NCBI GenBank assembly: GCA_963693365.1
Contig: CAVNZM010000008.1
Location: 3,968,001-4,032,000 of the forward strand
Direction: 5' to 3'
DNA from: Amoebidium appalachense
Taxonomy: Eukaryota; Ichthyosporea
Length of the DNA stretch: 64,000 nucleotides
Made by a program: the position numbers and the translations under genes. Shown here piece by piece: positions 22,140 to 40,070 of this stretch. The notes under the pieces were generated by a model that searched no databases, had not been told where the DNA came from, and saw only the letters and a list, made by a program, of their open reading frames with translations. How positions within the stretch are numbered: the first letter of the stretch is position 1; each line of letters starts with the position of its first letter.

Positions 22140-24060
22140 ATTCAAGATAACAGTTGAGAACAGCATGTATGGCTTGGTAACACGTGTTCGTGTTCGTTTT
22201 ATTCACCAACATTCCGTCACCTTCGAAGAAAGGATAGCCAAAAAATGTTCAAGCAGAAGAACGGTTGCCCCCCCCCCCCCCCCCCCCCTTCCACCCCTTC
22301 GTGACCCTTTTAGGTGTCGACTGTCTCTGAGGCTTGCCCTTCCCTATCTGGTGACAGGCCCCCCTCTTTCTTTGTCACTCTTCACCTCCCCCCCCCCCCC
22401 CCCCCTCCCCTGCATGCTTCCCACCTCCTTTGCCTACAGGGGGCCTGCATAGATGCAAGCTTTGAAACACTCGTGTGGGGTGACCGTCACTATATTAAAT
22501 TTCATTGGTGCTACGCCGTCCTGGGTTATCTATGTTTCTGTTTGGTGTCCTTTGCCCCATGGCCACCCCCCTTTCCCGTCACCCCCCAACCCCAATGATT
22601 ATTTTACCCCCGACCTACACCCATTTGCACCCACCCACCCACCGACCAACCCAAAAATGATATGCATACTTAAGATCTTCTGTAGGTGCATTTCTTTCTT
22701 TGTTTCTTCTTCTCTCTCTCTCTCTCTCTCTTTTGCCCGGAATCCCTTTTCCTCCTCCCTCCTTCCCCCCCCCCCCCCCCCCCCCCCCCCACAACACACA
22801 CACACACACACACGTACACACACACCCCATCCGGCGCTGAAACAGTGGCACGCATGCAGGGAATCACTGTCACTTGAGATTGATACACACAAACTAGCAA
22901 GTAGGCTGAAGCGGGTGCCTTGTTTCCATTGTAATGACAGATATTATATACATGCATGTCTCATAATTTGTACACATATAGATGTAAGAAAGAGAAAGAA
23001 ATGGAAGCCACATGCAGAGAAATTAACAGCTGAAGACGGGGAGGTGAGGGGGGGGGGGGGGGGGGGAGGGGGGGGGGGGGGGGGTAGTGCACGCTTGAAA
23101 GCTTAAGAGACAGAAGAGAGAGAGAAACGGGGAAAGAGAGAGGGAAGCATTGGAGATCTCGAAACCGTTAAAAAGGTGACCTAGGGGGAGAGAAGAAGGC
23201 GATGGCGGCTAATAAATCTGACGGACAAGAGTAATTTTTAAAAGCCGTTGGAGAAAAAGAAACAATTAGAGCTTTACATGAAGAAAAAAGCAGCTGCCAT
23301 GCATGCTCAAGGTCGAATAAGTGTATACATGTATGTGCTTGCAGCATTAATCAGTATTCTTGGTAATTACAACCCTTGCGCCGGGATCGGGGCGGGGCCC
23401 CGCGCGGGCGAGCGGGCAGGCGCCGGGGGGGGAAGGGGGGGGGGGGGGGGGGGAGCGAGGACAACTGGATCCAAGGTGCACGTGATATATTTTCATTTGT
23501 GAAGACTTCCTCCTGAAGGCATGGGGCAACTAGTACTCAGCATAACCTTAACACAGGCATATGGACCAATTCTCATGGACACATTTCTGCTCCAAACCCC
23601 CCATCGTTGACATAATTTTGCTTCAAAACCCCCTTCGTTCCACGCCCCGAGCTTCAGACATTGCATGCAAGGGCAGTGTAGAGCCGGAGCCGCGGAGGTG
23701 CGCGCAACCACGCACGGATGTGTGTGTAATGGGTTGGGGTTTGGCGAGTATACATTAAGTTTGCTTGTACACGTGTGCACGGGAAGGGAGGAGGGGAAGG
23801 GGGGGGGGGGGGGGGGGGGAGGGGGGGGGGGGGGGAGGAGGAGGGGTTGGACGTGTGAACCCCAAGGTGTTGGTGGGCACATGTGAGTGGATGCGTATGT
23901 GTTGTGCATGGCATGTGTGTGCAAGGTGTCCGTGCATGTGCGACGGTCATGTGAGTGTGTGTGTGTGTGTGTGTGTGTCACGTTGTGTGAGTGAGTACAC
24001 ACTGTAAACATGGTTGTGTATATTGTCGGACAGACTACGGGAGTCGCGCCCTGTAGTTAG
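22140..24060. other. Spacer with homopolymers and a short GC-rich island
   Basis: Poly-C at 22267-22288 and 22768-22790, poly-G at 23049-23084, and G-runs around 23800-23835. A short GC-rich island lies at 23380-23430. A tiny frame with a strong start context at 23202 (MAANKSDGQ) ends after ten codons unless spliced at AGA-GTAATT. No gene can be supported. Confidence 0.5.
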
Positions 24061-24073
24061 TCGCGCTTACTGA

Positions 24074-24182
24074 CCAATCAAAATGGTTGGTCGGGAAGCA
24101 GCGGCGTTGTCCCAGAATCGCACGGCGAACTGTAGCTATAAAAGGTGGCAGTGTCAGCCAGATCCAATCAGTTGGGAACATG
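24074..24182 (+). promoter_or_regulatory. Orphan CCAAT/TATA promoter
   Basis: CCAAT at 24074-24078 (with an inverted partner just downstream), TATAAAAG at 24137-24144, another CCAAT at 24164-24168 and an ATG at 24180. The ATG opens only 17 codons before TGA. The arrangement is the best core promoter in the window, yet no gene follows clearly; a non-coding RNA or a gene with a short first exon is possible. Confidence 0.5.
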
Positions 24183-24239
24183 CCTGGACTCGAATCGATG
24201 AGTGCCGAGGATAAGATCCCATCTCAAGATTGATCAGAT

Positions 24240-24701
24240 CCCATACTGTAAATGCAATCTGCGCTGCCGCTATGATACACAACCAAATTTACAACACGTG
24301 TGCGAGTGATCACTTTGGTGGTGGTGGGTGCACGTGGTGGTGGGTGGTGGTGGTGGGGAGAGGGGGGGGGGGGGGGGGGGAGGGGGGGGGGCACCAGGAC
24401 AAGTGCGTTCAATTTTTCATTCAGCGATTCGGTGCATATTTATAACAGGTCTATAGACCACTAAAAATATATAGGCATTGGCTGAAGCCCCATGTCAATC
24501 TTTTTCAAAAGATTCCTTGCATGCCGCATGCATTCCAAGATGTGTATACCATTGGTGTACAAAAGCCAGTATGAAAACAAACATCACCTAACCACAACAC
24601 AGCAACCTAAATACGTTCATTTTATGTGTCTGGAAAGACGATAGATTTTTCTTGGGTGTGTGTGTATTTGTGTGTGTGTGTGTGTGTGCGCGCGTGCGTG
24701 C

Positions 24702-24750
<49 letters not shown>

Positions 24751-24959
24751 TGGGGGTGGGGTGGGGGGGTGGGGGGGAACAGGTGAGGAGTAACAGAGGT
24801 GCTGGTAGTGGTGGTTGGAAGGTGTGAGGGGAGGGGGGCAGCGGAGGGGAGAAAGGGTCGGATAAGCGAGCTGGCAGGCAAGAGAGTGCACCTGTATATG
24901 TGCGCCTGTGCTCAATGTAAAGAGGTCACATGGGATATGTGTGTATGTGTGTCTGTACA

Positions 24960-25015
<56 letters not shown>

Positions 25016-25959
25016 TGTATGTGTGTGTGAATGGGCGAGGGGAGGGGTGAGGAGCGTTAGGAGGAGTCTCAGTAAGTGTATGTGAACTAACGGTACACAT
25101 TCATGACTGATCATGACAAGACACACAAATCAGGTTTTTTTTTGTTTTTTTTTTGTTTGTGTGTGTGTTGGGGGGGGGGGGGGGAGGGGGGGGGGAGGAG
25201 AAGGGTGTGTGTGGATGGGTCTAAAAAGAGCTTCGGGGGGAAAGAGGAAGTGTGTGTGTCTCCCTCCGCATGTGAATGTATCCGGGGAGAGCAGGAAGTC
25301 GGGTGCTTGTGCCCTCCATGCACGAGTGTTTGTGACAACGTGCAAGCCGGATAGGAGCACAGGGAGACGTGCAAGCACATGCGGGCAAAAAACGAAAACA
25401 AGAAAACGACAACAGTGGATATAGAGAACAAGTGAGAGGAAGCGTTTTTGTGTAAGAGAGGAAAGCGAGAAAGAGAGACGAGCGTGTGTGTGCAAGTGAC
25501 TGACGTTTTGTGAAGACAGTATGTGCAGGCGCAGGCATGCATACAACCCTTATTAAGGTATTCTAAACTCGGGTAAAATATGGCAGTCTTGACGCTTCAA
25601 ACGCTCCCCTACGCCGGCACTCCTATGCCATATGTCTCTGCCTGCCGTACATGATATTTTCACGTGCACCTTGCCTGCCTACGACTGAAAAACGTGTCGC
25701 CTGCATAGGGCTTGTACCTACCAGGTTATTCTCGTATCTACTTTAACTTAACAAAGATCGCCGGAAGAGTGCACCACAGTCACCAGTCTGCTGATTGGAA
25801 AAACCCCCTTCACCATGGACATGGCCTGTCACAAAGTCTAGAACATACTCCCGTACGTGCCCGGCTGAAGCTGAGCCCCAATGGCTCCCACTCACACGCA
25901 CACATGGGCTCGCACACATGTACATGCCCGATGCAGTGGAAGCGATGGTTCGCACTGCC

Positions 25960-25991
<32 letters not shown>

Positions 25992-26079
25992 ATAAAAAAA
26001 ATAAATAAATAAATAAAGAAATAAATGAATAAAAATAAATAAATAATAATACAAAACTTGAATAAAAATAAAAATATAT

Positions 26080-26126
<47 letters not shown>

Positions 26127-27300
26127 GCGCGCGCACAAACATTGAATCAACACGTGCACACGCAATGATGCCGGCACTGCGCGCACACACATATTCCGAC
26201 GTCCGACTGCACCCAGGCACGCACGCAGGAAGGAAGGCACGCAGGCAGGCGCGCACACCGTGACACGCACACACGAACCCCCCCGCACTCGCTAGCTCGT
26301 TCACTCACTCAGAGTCAGTTAATACATTCACACGTGCAAACACTTGCATGCACATACTGTACACACGATCGCAAGCACACCTGCCGGAGGTCGGCACCAA
26401 CGGATTTAGAGCGGAGAGAAGGGGAAGAGGAGGAGTAGAAAAGAGAGTTTGGAGGTGGTAGGAGGGGCAAGGAGCGGGGAAACCTTAGCTGCTGTTGCTG
26501 GCTCGACAGCTGCCGTGCTCCTAGAAGCTATGTCAACACAGAGATCTGAAACAAGCATTAAGATCCGGACCCATGGACCAGATTGTATGTAGAAGAGAGA
26601 GGGGCCATGCAATCATTCAGATGAACCAAACTAAGACAAAGTAACACAACAGTAAGCTTCTACCCCATGCGTGGATCGGCTTAATCTGTTGCTGCAGATT
26701 GACCATGGGTTCCAATGATGTGAGGACTCAACATAGTTGAAGGATGTTCTCAGTTCAACGATGTCCGTAGAGTTCACGCAGCACACGCGTTTCTTCACTC
26801 TGCGCTGTGAAGAAAACGCATGGTGCCTCGGGCCAACCCAAACTCACAATACAACTGCCTGACCAAACCAGTCCCATCGTTCCGCCTACAGCTGAGTTTT
26901 CTGGGACATGGCCCCTTCAGAGTCCCGCTCCGCCGGATCCCCCTTTCGCCCGGCGGCCGCGCGATGTTGATGAACAGCTGTTCTGTTGCATGCTTCGAAG
27001 ATGATGTGATTGGAGCTTAGAGCACCATTTTGCCCAAATTTGGTTATACTTTAATTCTGTTTTTGTTGTTGATTGGTCACTGTTTGTTCATTTGTTTTCG
27101 GCATGTGGCCTACATAATGTTATGTATTTGTATTGCAAGTGTAGTTGGTCTAATACAGTTCTATGTAAAGCTTGTCGTTATTTCTAGTTTTATAAAACCC
27201 AGGCATTGATTTTATTTTTTCACACATAAATACATAGCAAAGCACTTTCATTGGTTTGTGTCATTCGTACAGTCCTTGGATCTTGGCTCTGGGCAAGTTT
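24240..27300. other. Spacer: repeats and unassigned unique sequence
   Basis: (GT)n at 24656-24747 and 24962-25013, poly-C at 25963-25981, an A/T-rich AAAT repeat (25982-26078), and (CA)n then (CG)n at 26081-26134. Unique sequence at 25550-25960 and 26400-27250 includes short frames (e.g. 26820-27020) with no recognisable domain. It may contain exons of the transcript starting near 24165, but none can be shown. Confidence 0.45.
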
Positions 27301-27307
27301 GTGCTGA

Positions 27308-27342
27308 CCAATCAATTCGCTTCCATGCATGGTGTTACGTCA
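27308..27342 (+). promoter_or_regulatory. CCAAT and CRE-like elements of the hydrolase gene
   Basis: CCAAT at 27308-27312 and TTACGTCA at 27335-27342 lie about 120-150 bp before the ATG at 27460. The combination recurs in other promoters of this window. Confidence 0.5.
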
Positions 27343-27459
27343 TAGCGGCAACTACAAAAAGAAACGAAGACTTGATATTCACGTTCATACCGTCATCACA
27401 AAACGCCACACGTACACACACACGTTTACACAAGCACAACTATTAGTTTCCAACTTGGA

Positions 27460-32374
<4,915 letters not shown>

Positions 32375-33096
32375 TAGTATATCCCGGCTGTGAAAATGTG
32401 AAAATTGGATATCTACACAGTATTAGAGGCGATAAGGACTGATCGATGGCTAATGAGCTATCATTTGGCGGTTGAAATTTGGATATTTCTCCTGTTCGAA
32501 GCCAGTAAGCTATAAAAATAGTTGCACAGCTCTTTAATAACGAATTGAAGTTGAAGAAATGTGGATTTGACGGTATGGGTGATTGAATTTGGCAATATTC
32601 TATTTAGGTAGTCTTGATAACAAAAAAGTTACCCGAGAGTGTGACTTGGGGTAGATTGAAAGTTGAAAAATGGGTGGGGTTTGGCCTCACGCGCGTGAAA
32701 GTAGTGAATTGTTGTAATTGAACTGTTGAGTGAATTCGGACGTAATGTAATGTTGATGATCTCTTATTCGATTGCCGTCCGTTGAATTGAGCAAGCGGTT
32801 TGCAAGTCGCGCTAATAGTAGACTGGTGAATTTTGTTTATACACTTAGTCGTTCATGTACATGTGCGAATGACTATAGGGCTTATGTTGGGGGGATGTAG
32901 ATCAGGCGGTGGTCCTGCGTAGGCATAGAGAGTATGCAAATGTTATGCATGGAAATAAAGTATGACGTATAAATCTGGAAGCTGGGAAACTCTTTGAATG
33001 CAAGTTTCATTTCCCCGTGTAAGCCTGAAACTGGCACATCAAGGGATAACATGCCGAAGGAAGCCCAAAAACGTGTGCAAGCATTCGGATGGCGGC

Positions 33097-33138
<42 letters not shown>

Positions 33139-33661
33139 TGTGTGTGTGTACGCGTGCGTGAATGCGCATATTCATGTGCATGTGTGTGTTAGTGGTGGCG
33201 TGTGTGCGGGAACGCGCACGCGCACACGTGTGTGCATCATGTGTGTGTGAGTGCATGTAGTGTGTGTGTGTGTGTGTGTGTGCGTGTGCGTGCGCGCATG
33301 TAGTGTGTGGGTCTGTGTGAGTGTGTGTCTGTGTTTTTGGATCTCAAGGGGAGGGAGGTGGGCAACATTTAAAATGGGCATGGCAAGCACCACCGTCAGA
33401 CCGTGCACACAAAGAGTCCAAGCCTTCACGTTTAGAGGGACACTTGTGGGTTAGCCATGCATGACAATGCCATGCATCATCTGACTTCATCTCAGTATCA
33501 AAAATCTACCATTCTATTTACAGACACCAACGCCGGGTATGTATACGTATATACAGCAGCGGCTCTCATTTAAGTACTACATCCATACGTATAAGACCCC
33601 AGGCCGTGGGGAAAGCCACTTTAATCCGATGCAAAGGGGAAAAAAAGGAGGAGACAAGTTA

Positions 33662-33693
<32 letters not shown>

Positions 33694-34037
33694 CCTCCCC
33701 CCCCCCCCCCCCCCCCCCTCCCCCCGCCCCTTCCCTCCCGGCCCTCCCTCTTTTCCTTCCCTAAACTAACACAGAAGAAGTAAGCAAACCAAACTTTCAA
33801 TTATAAAAGTCATAATCAAAAGGATTGCGAAAATAGAAAGATAAACAAGCAACCAAAAAAAACAAACACACCAAACCCAACCAGAACCCCCAAAAAAAAG
33901 AAAGAAAAGAAGAACAAAAGGGAACCGAAAGCCCAAACTGATCAATATACGATCACAGCCCGTCCACACAAAAAAACAAAAACAAAAACAAAAACAAAAA
34001 CAAAAACAAACAAACAAACAAAAAACATTACACCTCA
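32375..34037. other. Spacer between convergent hydrolase and DinB genes
   Basis: The two genes converge here. An AATAAA at 32954-32959 is a possible hydrolase poly(A) signal. (GT)n at 33098-33148 and 33259-33282, poly-C at 33662-33720 and an (AAAAAC)n run at 33966-34026 fill the rest. No reading frame stands out. Confidence 0.6.
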
Positions 34038-34540
34038 CTAAATGACCTTTGCGTTTGCATACTCCTTACCCTCCTGATGCAAAAAGTACACCAAATCCAT
34101 GACCACCGACTCGCACCCCAACCCCGTCAGAATCCCACTGGCCTGTCCACGGTGGTGCGTTTGGTGGTTGAAAAAATGTGCCAGGGTGGGTTCGAGATCT
34201 TGCTCCATGGTGAGATTGGGGTCTTCGCCAATGGTGGTGTAGCGAAAACGGCCCGAGAGGATCTCGGGCGTGAGGCTTTCGGTGAAGGAGATAATGCGAT
34301 TGTCCATGTCTTGGCGTGCGGCCCAGAGTTCCTGTGATGTTTAAAAGTGCAAGGAAAAAAAAAAAAAAAAAAGAAAAGCAAGAAAGAGAGGGGGGGGGGG
34401 GGGGGAGAGAGAGAGAGAGAGAGAGAGGGAAGGAGGGGGGAGGGAGGGAGAGAGGGCGGGAGGGAGGGAAGGAAGGAGGTGGAGAGAGAGAGAGAGAAGA
34501 GAAGAGAAGGAAAGAGAAGAGGGGGGAGAGGGAGAGAGAG

Positions 34541-34613
<73 letters not shown>

Positions 34614-35185
34614 AGGGAGAGGGTGAGGGTGAGGGTGAGGGAGAGAGAGAAGAGAAAGACACATGAGGGAAGGAGGGAAAGACGGAGGGAGGGAGGGAGG
34701 GAGGGAAAGAGGAAGGGAGGGAGTTGGATGGACAGCGGAGAGAAAAGGGTGTGAAGCATAGGGGGGGGGGGAGGGGAGGGGGGAAAGGGGGGAGAGAGGG
34801 AAAGGGGGAGAGTGAGACGGCAGTTAGAACAGTGAACTAACACTTATGCTGGAAAAAGAAGGGAAATCGACAGTTTACACTGAACCACGGAAAAGGAAAG
34901 ACCAGTTTACACTGAACCACGGAAAAGGAAAGACCAGAAGGTTGCGAACACAGTGGGGATGGATACACGGGAGCCAAAATTCCTGAACATCTGCACTATT
35001 CCTGGTGTACGCAACTCCACGTAAGTGAAGGCGTTCCTTTGTAAACGATGAGAAAACCTCAATGACTTTTAGAGAGAAGAGGCAAAGAGGCAGTCCAAAA
35101 AAGAGATGGAACAGGGCTGGGAGGAAGGGGCTAGTGAGACGGGAGGAAGGGTGTGAAGATGGGAAGGATGGAGGGATGGGGGGGG

Positions 35186-35222
<37 letters not shown>

Positions 35223-35696
35223 GGAGGAGGAGGGGGGGGAGGGGGAGGGGGGGGGGTGGGGGGAGGGGGGGAGGGAAGGCGGGTGGAGGAAGGAATCTCA
35301 AGCACAAAGGCTCTGATTGCCAGATTGTGAGAAACGGTATGGAGGAAGTTGGTGGGAAATGGCAGGAAAAAAATAGACATCCGAGGACAACCTGAGCCGA
35401 TTCTAGACGTAAAGGGAGAGTATCCGGGGGCACAGATGGGAGAGAGAAATGCAAACTAACAGTCTAAGGAATAGAGAAACCGATTAAAGAAACGAGGCAA
35501 ATTCATAGAGGAAGATGTGCGGATAACAATGAAAAAGGAGACGGGGGGATGCGTTGCAGGCAAAAAGACACGGGGTAGTGGAAAGTGAAACGGCGCCGAG
35601 CAAAGGTAGGCAGGTTACCCACAACTTGAATCTCCGTAAGTGCCTGCGCATGTACTTGTGTGCACAGGTGAAGTCGCTTATGGGTATAAGTCTTCT

Positions 35697-35733
<37 letters not shown>

Positions 35734-36117
35734 ACCCCCACACACACAAAAAAAAAAGATGGTCCATAACCAGTAGTTCCTACAACATGTGCATGTCAAA
35801 ACGCATTGCTACAACATGTGCATGTGCAAAACGCATTGCTACCAACAGAGGCCGTGCAAAGATAACCTTACCTCGAACGTCTCATGTGGAACCTCATCCA
35901 AAGCCTTTGGTGCATCACACAACTTTCCCTGCGAAAAACGATGCAACCACAGCCGATCGGCCACCAGAATGTGTGCAAGGGTGCGGTGCAGAGAGCCGAA
36001 GAAGACACCTCTGTCTTCGTTGTATTGTGTTGGAGAAAGTTTATTGGCAGCATTGTATAGGCACGTGTTGGCCCATGCGTTGTAGCGGGCGAACATTTGG
36101 TAGTGGCGGACACTCAT
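34038..36117 (-). CDS. DinB-family protein (DinB/YfiT four-helix fold), 2 exons
   Basis: Exon 1 (36117-35872, 82 codons) and exon 2 (34331-34038) join in phase across a 1540-bp GT-AG intron to give 179 residues. The sequence follows the bacterial DinB pattern: RYNAWAN near the start, NEDRGVFFGS at about 33-42, LAHILVADRLWL with His49, and HFFNHQTHHRGQ with His134, His138 and His141/142. These histidines are the usual metal ligands of the family, many of which are metal-dependent thiol transferases or hydrolases; the substrate here is unknown. Length is normal for the family. The intron shows the gene is at home in this genome even if it came from a bacterium. A CCAAT box lies about 100 bp upstream on the same strand. 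Confidence 0.9.
34383..34830. repeat. Polypurine tract in DinB intron
   Basis: GA, GGA and GGGA repeats fill 34383-34830 on the plus strand, so the intron's sense strand is polypyrimidine near its 3' end. Two copies of a 35-bp unit follow at about 34868-34937. Confidence 0.92.
35784..35850. repeat. Tandem 31/32-bp repeat next to DinB exon 1 donor
   Basis: The unit TACAACATGTGCATG...AAACGCATTGC occurs twice, 20-90 bp inside the intron from the donor at 35871. Confidence 0.85.
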
Positions 36118-36216
36118 GATGGCGGCAGATGTGTGTAATAAGTTAAGAAGAGTTAATAAAAAAAGAAGACTCTCAGGCTTCTATTATAGTTTATGCAAAA
36201 AAGAAAAAGCGTAAAA

Positions 36217-36221
36217 ATTGG
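36217..36221 (-). promoter_or_regulatory. CCAAT box upstream of DinB gene
   Basis: CCAAT on the minus strand 100 bp before the DinB start codon. Confidence 0.4.
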
Positions 36222-36229
36222 TTGGTGGG

Positions 36230-37498
36230 CCCGCTGCGTGAAAGAGAAAAGGAAAACTGAAGCGCCGTCGTAGCGCTGGCGCCGGGGGTTGTGGGGTTTT
36301 GGCTGCGCTACCCGTTTTACCTTGTAATCGTATTGTCAGAATTCGCCTGTTTTCTTGACAATCGTCGTGTAATTTTTTTTTTTTGCTTGGTCCAGTGGAT
36401 ATGAAGGCAACGTGCAGCCACAGGCTACATGACCACCAAAATAACCGACTTCGAAAGAGCCACAGCGTTGAAATAAAAAATAAAACAACATGTGACCAAA
36501 GGACACCAGCGGGCAAAGGTACAAGTGCACGTGTTATGCGTGAAACTAGTTTGCTCCAACTAGTCATATGCAGCGATGATGACAGGCCACACTCCGCAAG
36601 AAGACATCATTACTGCTGCCCCCCAACAGCCCCCCCTCAAAACCTACCGGGGCACAGCAAGCAAGTCAGCCCTTTAAAGAGCAATGCAGACCAAATCCGA
36701 GCGAGAAAACAATCCCCGCGGGCCCGTCCCCTAGAAAACCCGCAGAAGCTGTCTCTAACTCTTTGATAAGGTGGCCTAGTTGTGGCAGGACACACAGGAA
36801 AACACAACTACAGAATGCATGCAAGCGAACCCAGTCATTGCCATACTGCTGAAGGCTGAAAACACGGCAGCCACAAGGAAAGCTCCTCGACGACCCAGTA
36901 GCTACCCTTCCACTCACGCAGCGCAGAAGCAGTTGAAGAAGTTGCAGCAGCCCACCGCCAGTAGCTCGCGTAGAAGCGTAGATAGCGTGTAGAAGTCACC
37001 GTAAGTTGCAGTGGGCCACCAGATGTCGAAGAAACCACTCCTCAAGCAAGAAAAATCCGCGGAAGGAAGATGTCCCCATACTCTCACAGCATTAGGAATA
37101 GACAAGGCCGCATTACACACACACAGTGTCACGTTCCCCTGAGTGGGACCCCTTCCCACCACCAAAAGAAAAAACGAAAGCCTTTATATACCTGCCATGG
37201 TGAAGAATCGGGAAAAAAAGTTGACGTGACAGCTAAGACATCGAAGTAAAATTGAAGTCCCGTGTAAATTAGCTACTTATATTCATCCTTCCTCTCGTAA
37301 ACCTACCACTCTTACTGATTTTGCCATTCTAACCCCTTCTTGTGATATTGCTTGGAAATGTTTATTTTGGCGGCCGTTGTCATCTTTGTTTCCATAAATG
37401 TTTTTGCCACTTTTGTGCAGAACCCTTTTCTCTGTAAACATTTAGATAGGTGTATTCATTTATCTCAGATTATTCCGTTCAACTCGGAAGTTTTTTTT
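36230..37498. other. Unassigned unique sequence
   Basis: Mixed-composition sequence with only short frames and no domain I recognise. It differs from the spacers elsewhere by having almost no microsatellites, so it could be an old, decayed transposable element next to the reverse-transcriptase element. Confidence 0.4.
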
Positions 37499-37626
37499 CT
37501 TTTGACTGGATTTATTCGACGGAAAGATATGCAAGTATGCACGGCATACTGAGAAGACAATAAAAAAACTTCACGAGTTATCCAGTAACAAGTGCATACT
37601 GAGATACCTGAACACTGTGTGAAAAT
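37499..37626. repeat. Inverted repeat, left arm of the RT element
   Basis: Reverse complement of 40071-40200 with few mismatches. Its outer end begins TCTTTTGACTGG. Confidence 0.9.
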
Positions 37627-40070
37627 CACTTAAATACTCAATGTGACGACCAACAGAATTCAACAAAAAGCTAAAGTGGTCACATTGCCAGCCAGTGTAG
37701 CAGACACCCGTAGGGAAAGAGGTAAAACGCGACATAAAAATTCACACCTATCAACATGCTTGCGATTAAAAGGTTCAGCACAAAAGTTGCACCAGCGGCG
37801 ATGAAAACAAAAATTACAACGCCACTGCACAACTTCCCAGGCAATATCAACATCAGAGCACCATCATACAGACGTATCTACTAGCCTAAGGGTGGTATCC
37901 ATACATACAGCAGGAGAAATATATCCTGCCAAAGCTCCCAAAAAGCGATAATGATCAGTACGGTGTTGCCTAAGGAACATAACACATGCCGACCGAGTTT
38001 TACCTTTGATTTCTCTATCAGAACGAGAAAGAAATGCAAAGAAACTTATACTGCGTATGGTAATAACGCGAAAAGGCAGAAAAAGCAGGAAGAGAAAAGA
38101 AAGAGGGAGTGAGATAGCGAGAGGAAGAATCAGGTTGAAAGAGGGTAGGCTGAGGACATTCAGAAGTAGCGTAACGGTTGGTGAACCGGGGGGGAAGAGG
38201 ATGGAGGGAGCGGGGGGAAAGAAAGCTAGTAAAGAGGGTGACCATCAGGTATCCTAACTAAATGAAAACAAAAACGAAGAGACAATTCCTCCATACGCCA
38301 AACAGCAGACGACTCAATCCAAACATACTGATTAAGGGAGGCACAAACCGAGTACGAAACAAAGTGCGCAGCGCAGTACCCTGAAAATTGTCGAACTCTT
38401 TCAGCGCCACGGCCGCCTCGCGAGGTGGGGCGCAGGCCAATAGCGGAAGTCCATACTATTCGAAAGTCGGCCGTAAAAAAGTTTTATAGTAGAGAAGAAG
38501 GTTCGCAGGATGGATCACAGACTCCCGTTGAAACATATTTGACACGATGTGAAGCTTACCCTTCGCACGAGCGATCCGTGCCGTGAGGAGCTTGCGGAAA
38601 TCAATACCCCGTGCAGTAAAAGGAATACCCAAATAGTCATAGGTGCTCCGAACAGGAATAGGAAGACCGGCCAATCGAAAGGAAGCGTTTTTCGAAAAAG
38701 TAGCACACTTTGCGATTCCGACTGTCATGAGATTCTCGGTGCACCATTGATCTTCCTGACGAAGCATCTGGTGCATGACATCTTCGGTTAAGGAACAAAG
38801 AACAATATCGTCCGCAAAAAGGAGACCCGGTACACGGCGGGTATGCAGTTGGCCAAAGGGTTTGAGGGCGCAGGCTAAATCGTCAATGAAAACGTCAAAC
38901 AACAACGGACTCAGGAGGGACCCCTGCAGAAGACCCCGAGAACGGGAAAAACCGGGTGTTAATGTTCCATTGACCGCCGCTCGTCCGCGAGAGTGGTATC
39001 GAACAGCGCTTGCAGAAGACGGCCAAAGGGGGCTGGTAAGCCCTGCATAGCCAGCTTATGCCATAACAAACCAGTGGGTACGGTGTCGTAGGCGTTCTTA
39101 AGGTCGATGAAGACAACGTGTGGAAAGCCAGAAGTAATGGATTCATGGAGTAACAGGCTGTGAGTATAACACGAATAGGCATGACGAAAGCCCCCTTGAA
39201 GGGAAGAAAGACGGAACATGGCGTTTAAAGAATCGTCGGTGTTAAACGCGGAAGCATGCAACCCTCGAAGAGCCGACGAAAAACGTTGGTAAGTGTGACG
39301 GGACGAATTAGTTGTTAATGACCCCCTGCGATACCTTCTTACGAACGGGCGTAACGATTGTGTCAAGCCACGAATTTGGAATAAACCCGAGTTCGAAAAA
39401 AGCCGGAAAAAACTCACTAAGAAGGACAGCAAAAGGCGGGGGCGGGGGGGACAGCTCTGCACGATTACGGGGCGGAAGCACGGGAGAAAGAACCTTGAAA
39501 AGCACGGGAGGAAGAGCATCCGGCCCGCACGCTTTGCGGGGGTTTAACACCCGTATAGCACCAAAAACAGCCGAAGAGTTGAAATAACTGTCAAAGGTGC
39601 CCGGGAACGATCGGTCCGGCTCCCAACTCGGCGGCTGGGAGAGGCTAGCGGGCGGTGATGGAACCGTGGACACGTTAGGAAGCGAAAATAGGGAAGCATA
39701 ATAGTCATTGACGGATTCAGCGACGGAGATGGAAGGAGACGCGGCATAGACTTGCACGGAAGGCCCTAACCGACCGGCGGATTTCCAGACCGATAATGCT
39801 TCCTGTAGAGGCAACAACTGTCATAAGGACTGCAAAACGTGAGACTGTCTCAGCCGAACGGAAGGGCACTCAACCGTGCCCACCACCTGCTCGCCAAGGG
39901 CAAATAGAAACTCAACAAACTCATTATAACAAACCTCCAAAATAGCCGGGTTCCGCTGCGCGCGGGCGTCGCGCACTGCGGCAAGAAAGAAGCCATGAAC
40001 CGACTCATACTCCTTGACGGCGAGTAACTGGTTTAACTTGTGCTTGAAACCGCGAGATAAGAGGCGGCTG

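Noticed and set aside
37352-37552. Short plus-strand frame at the RT element border
   Set aside because: It runs into the inverted repeat arm and has no recognisable domain.
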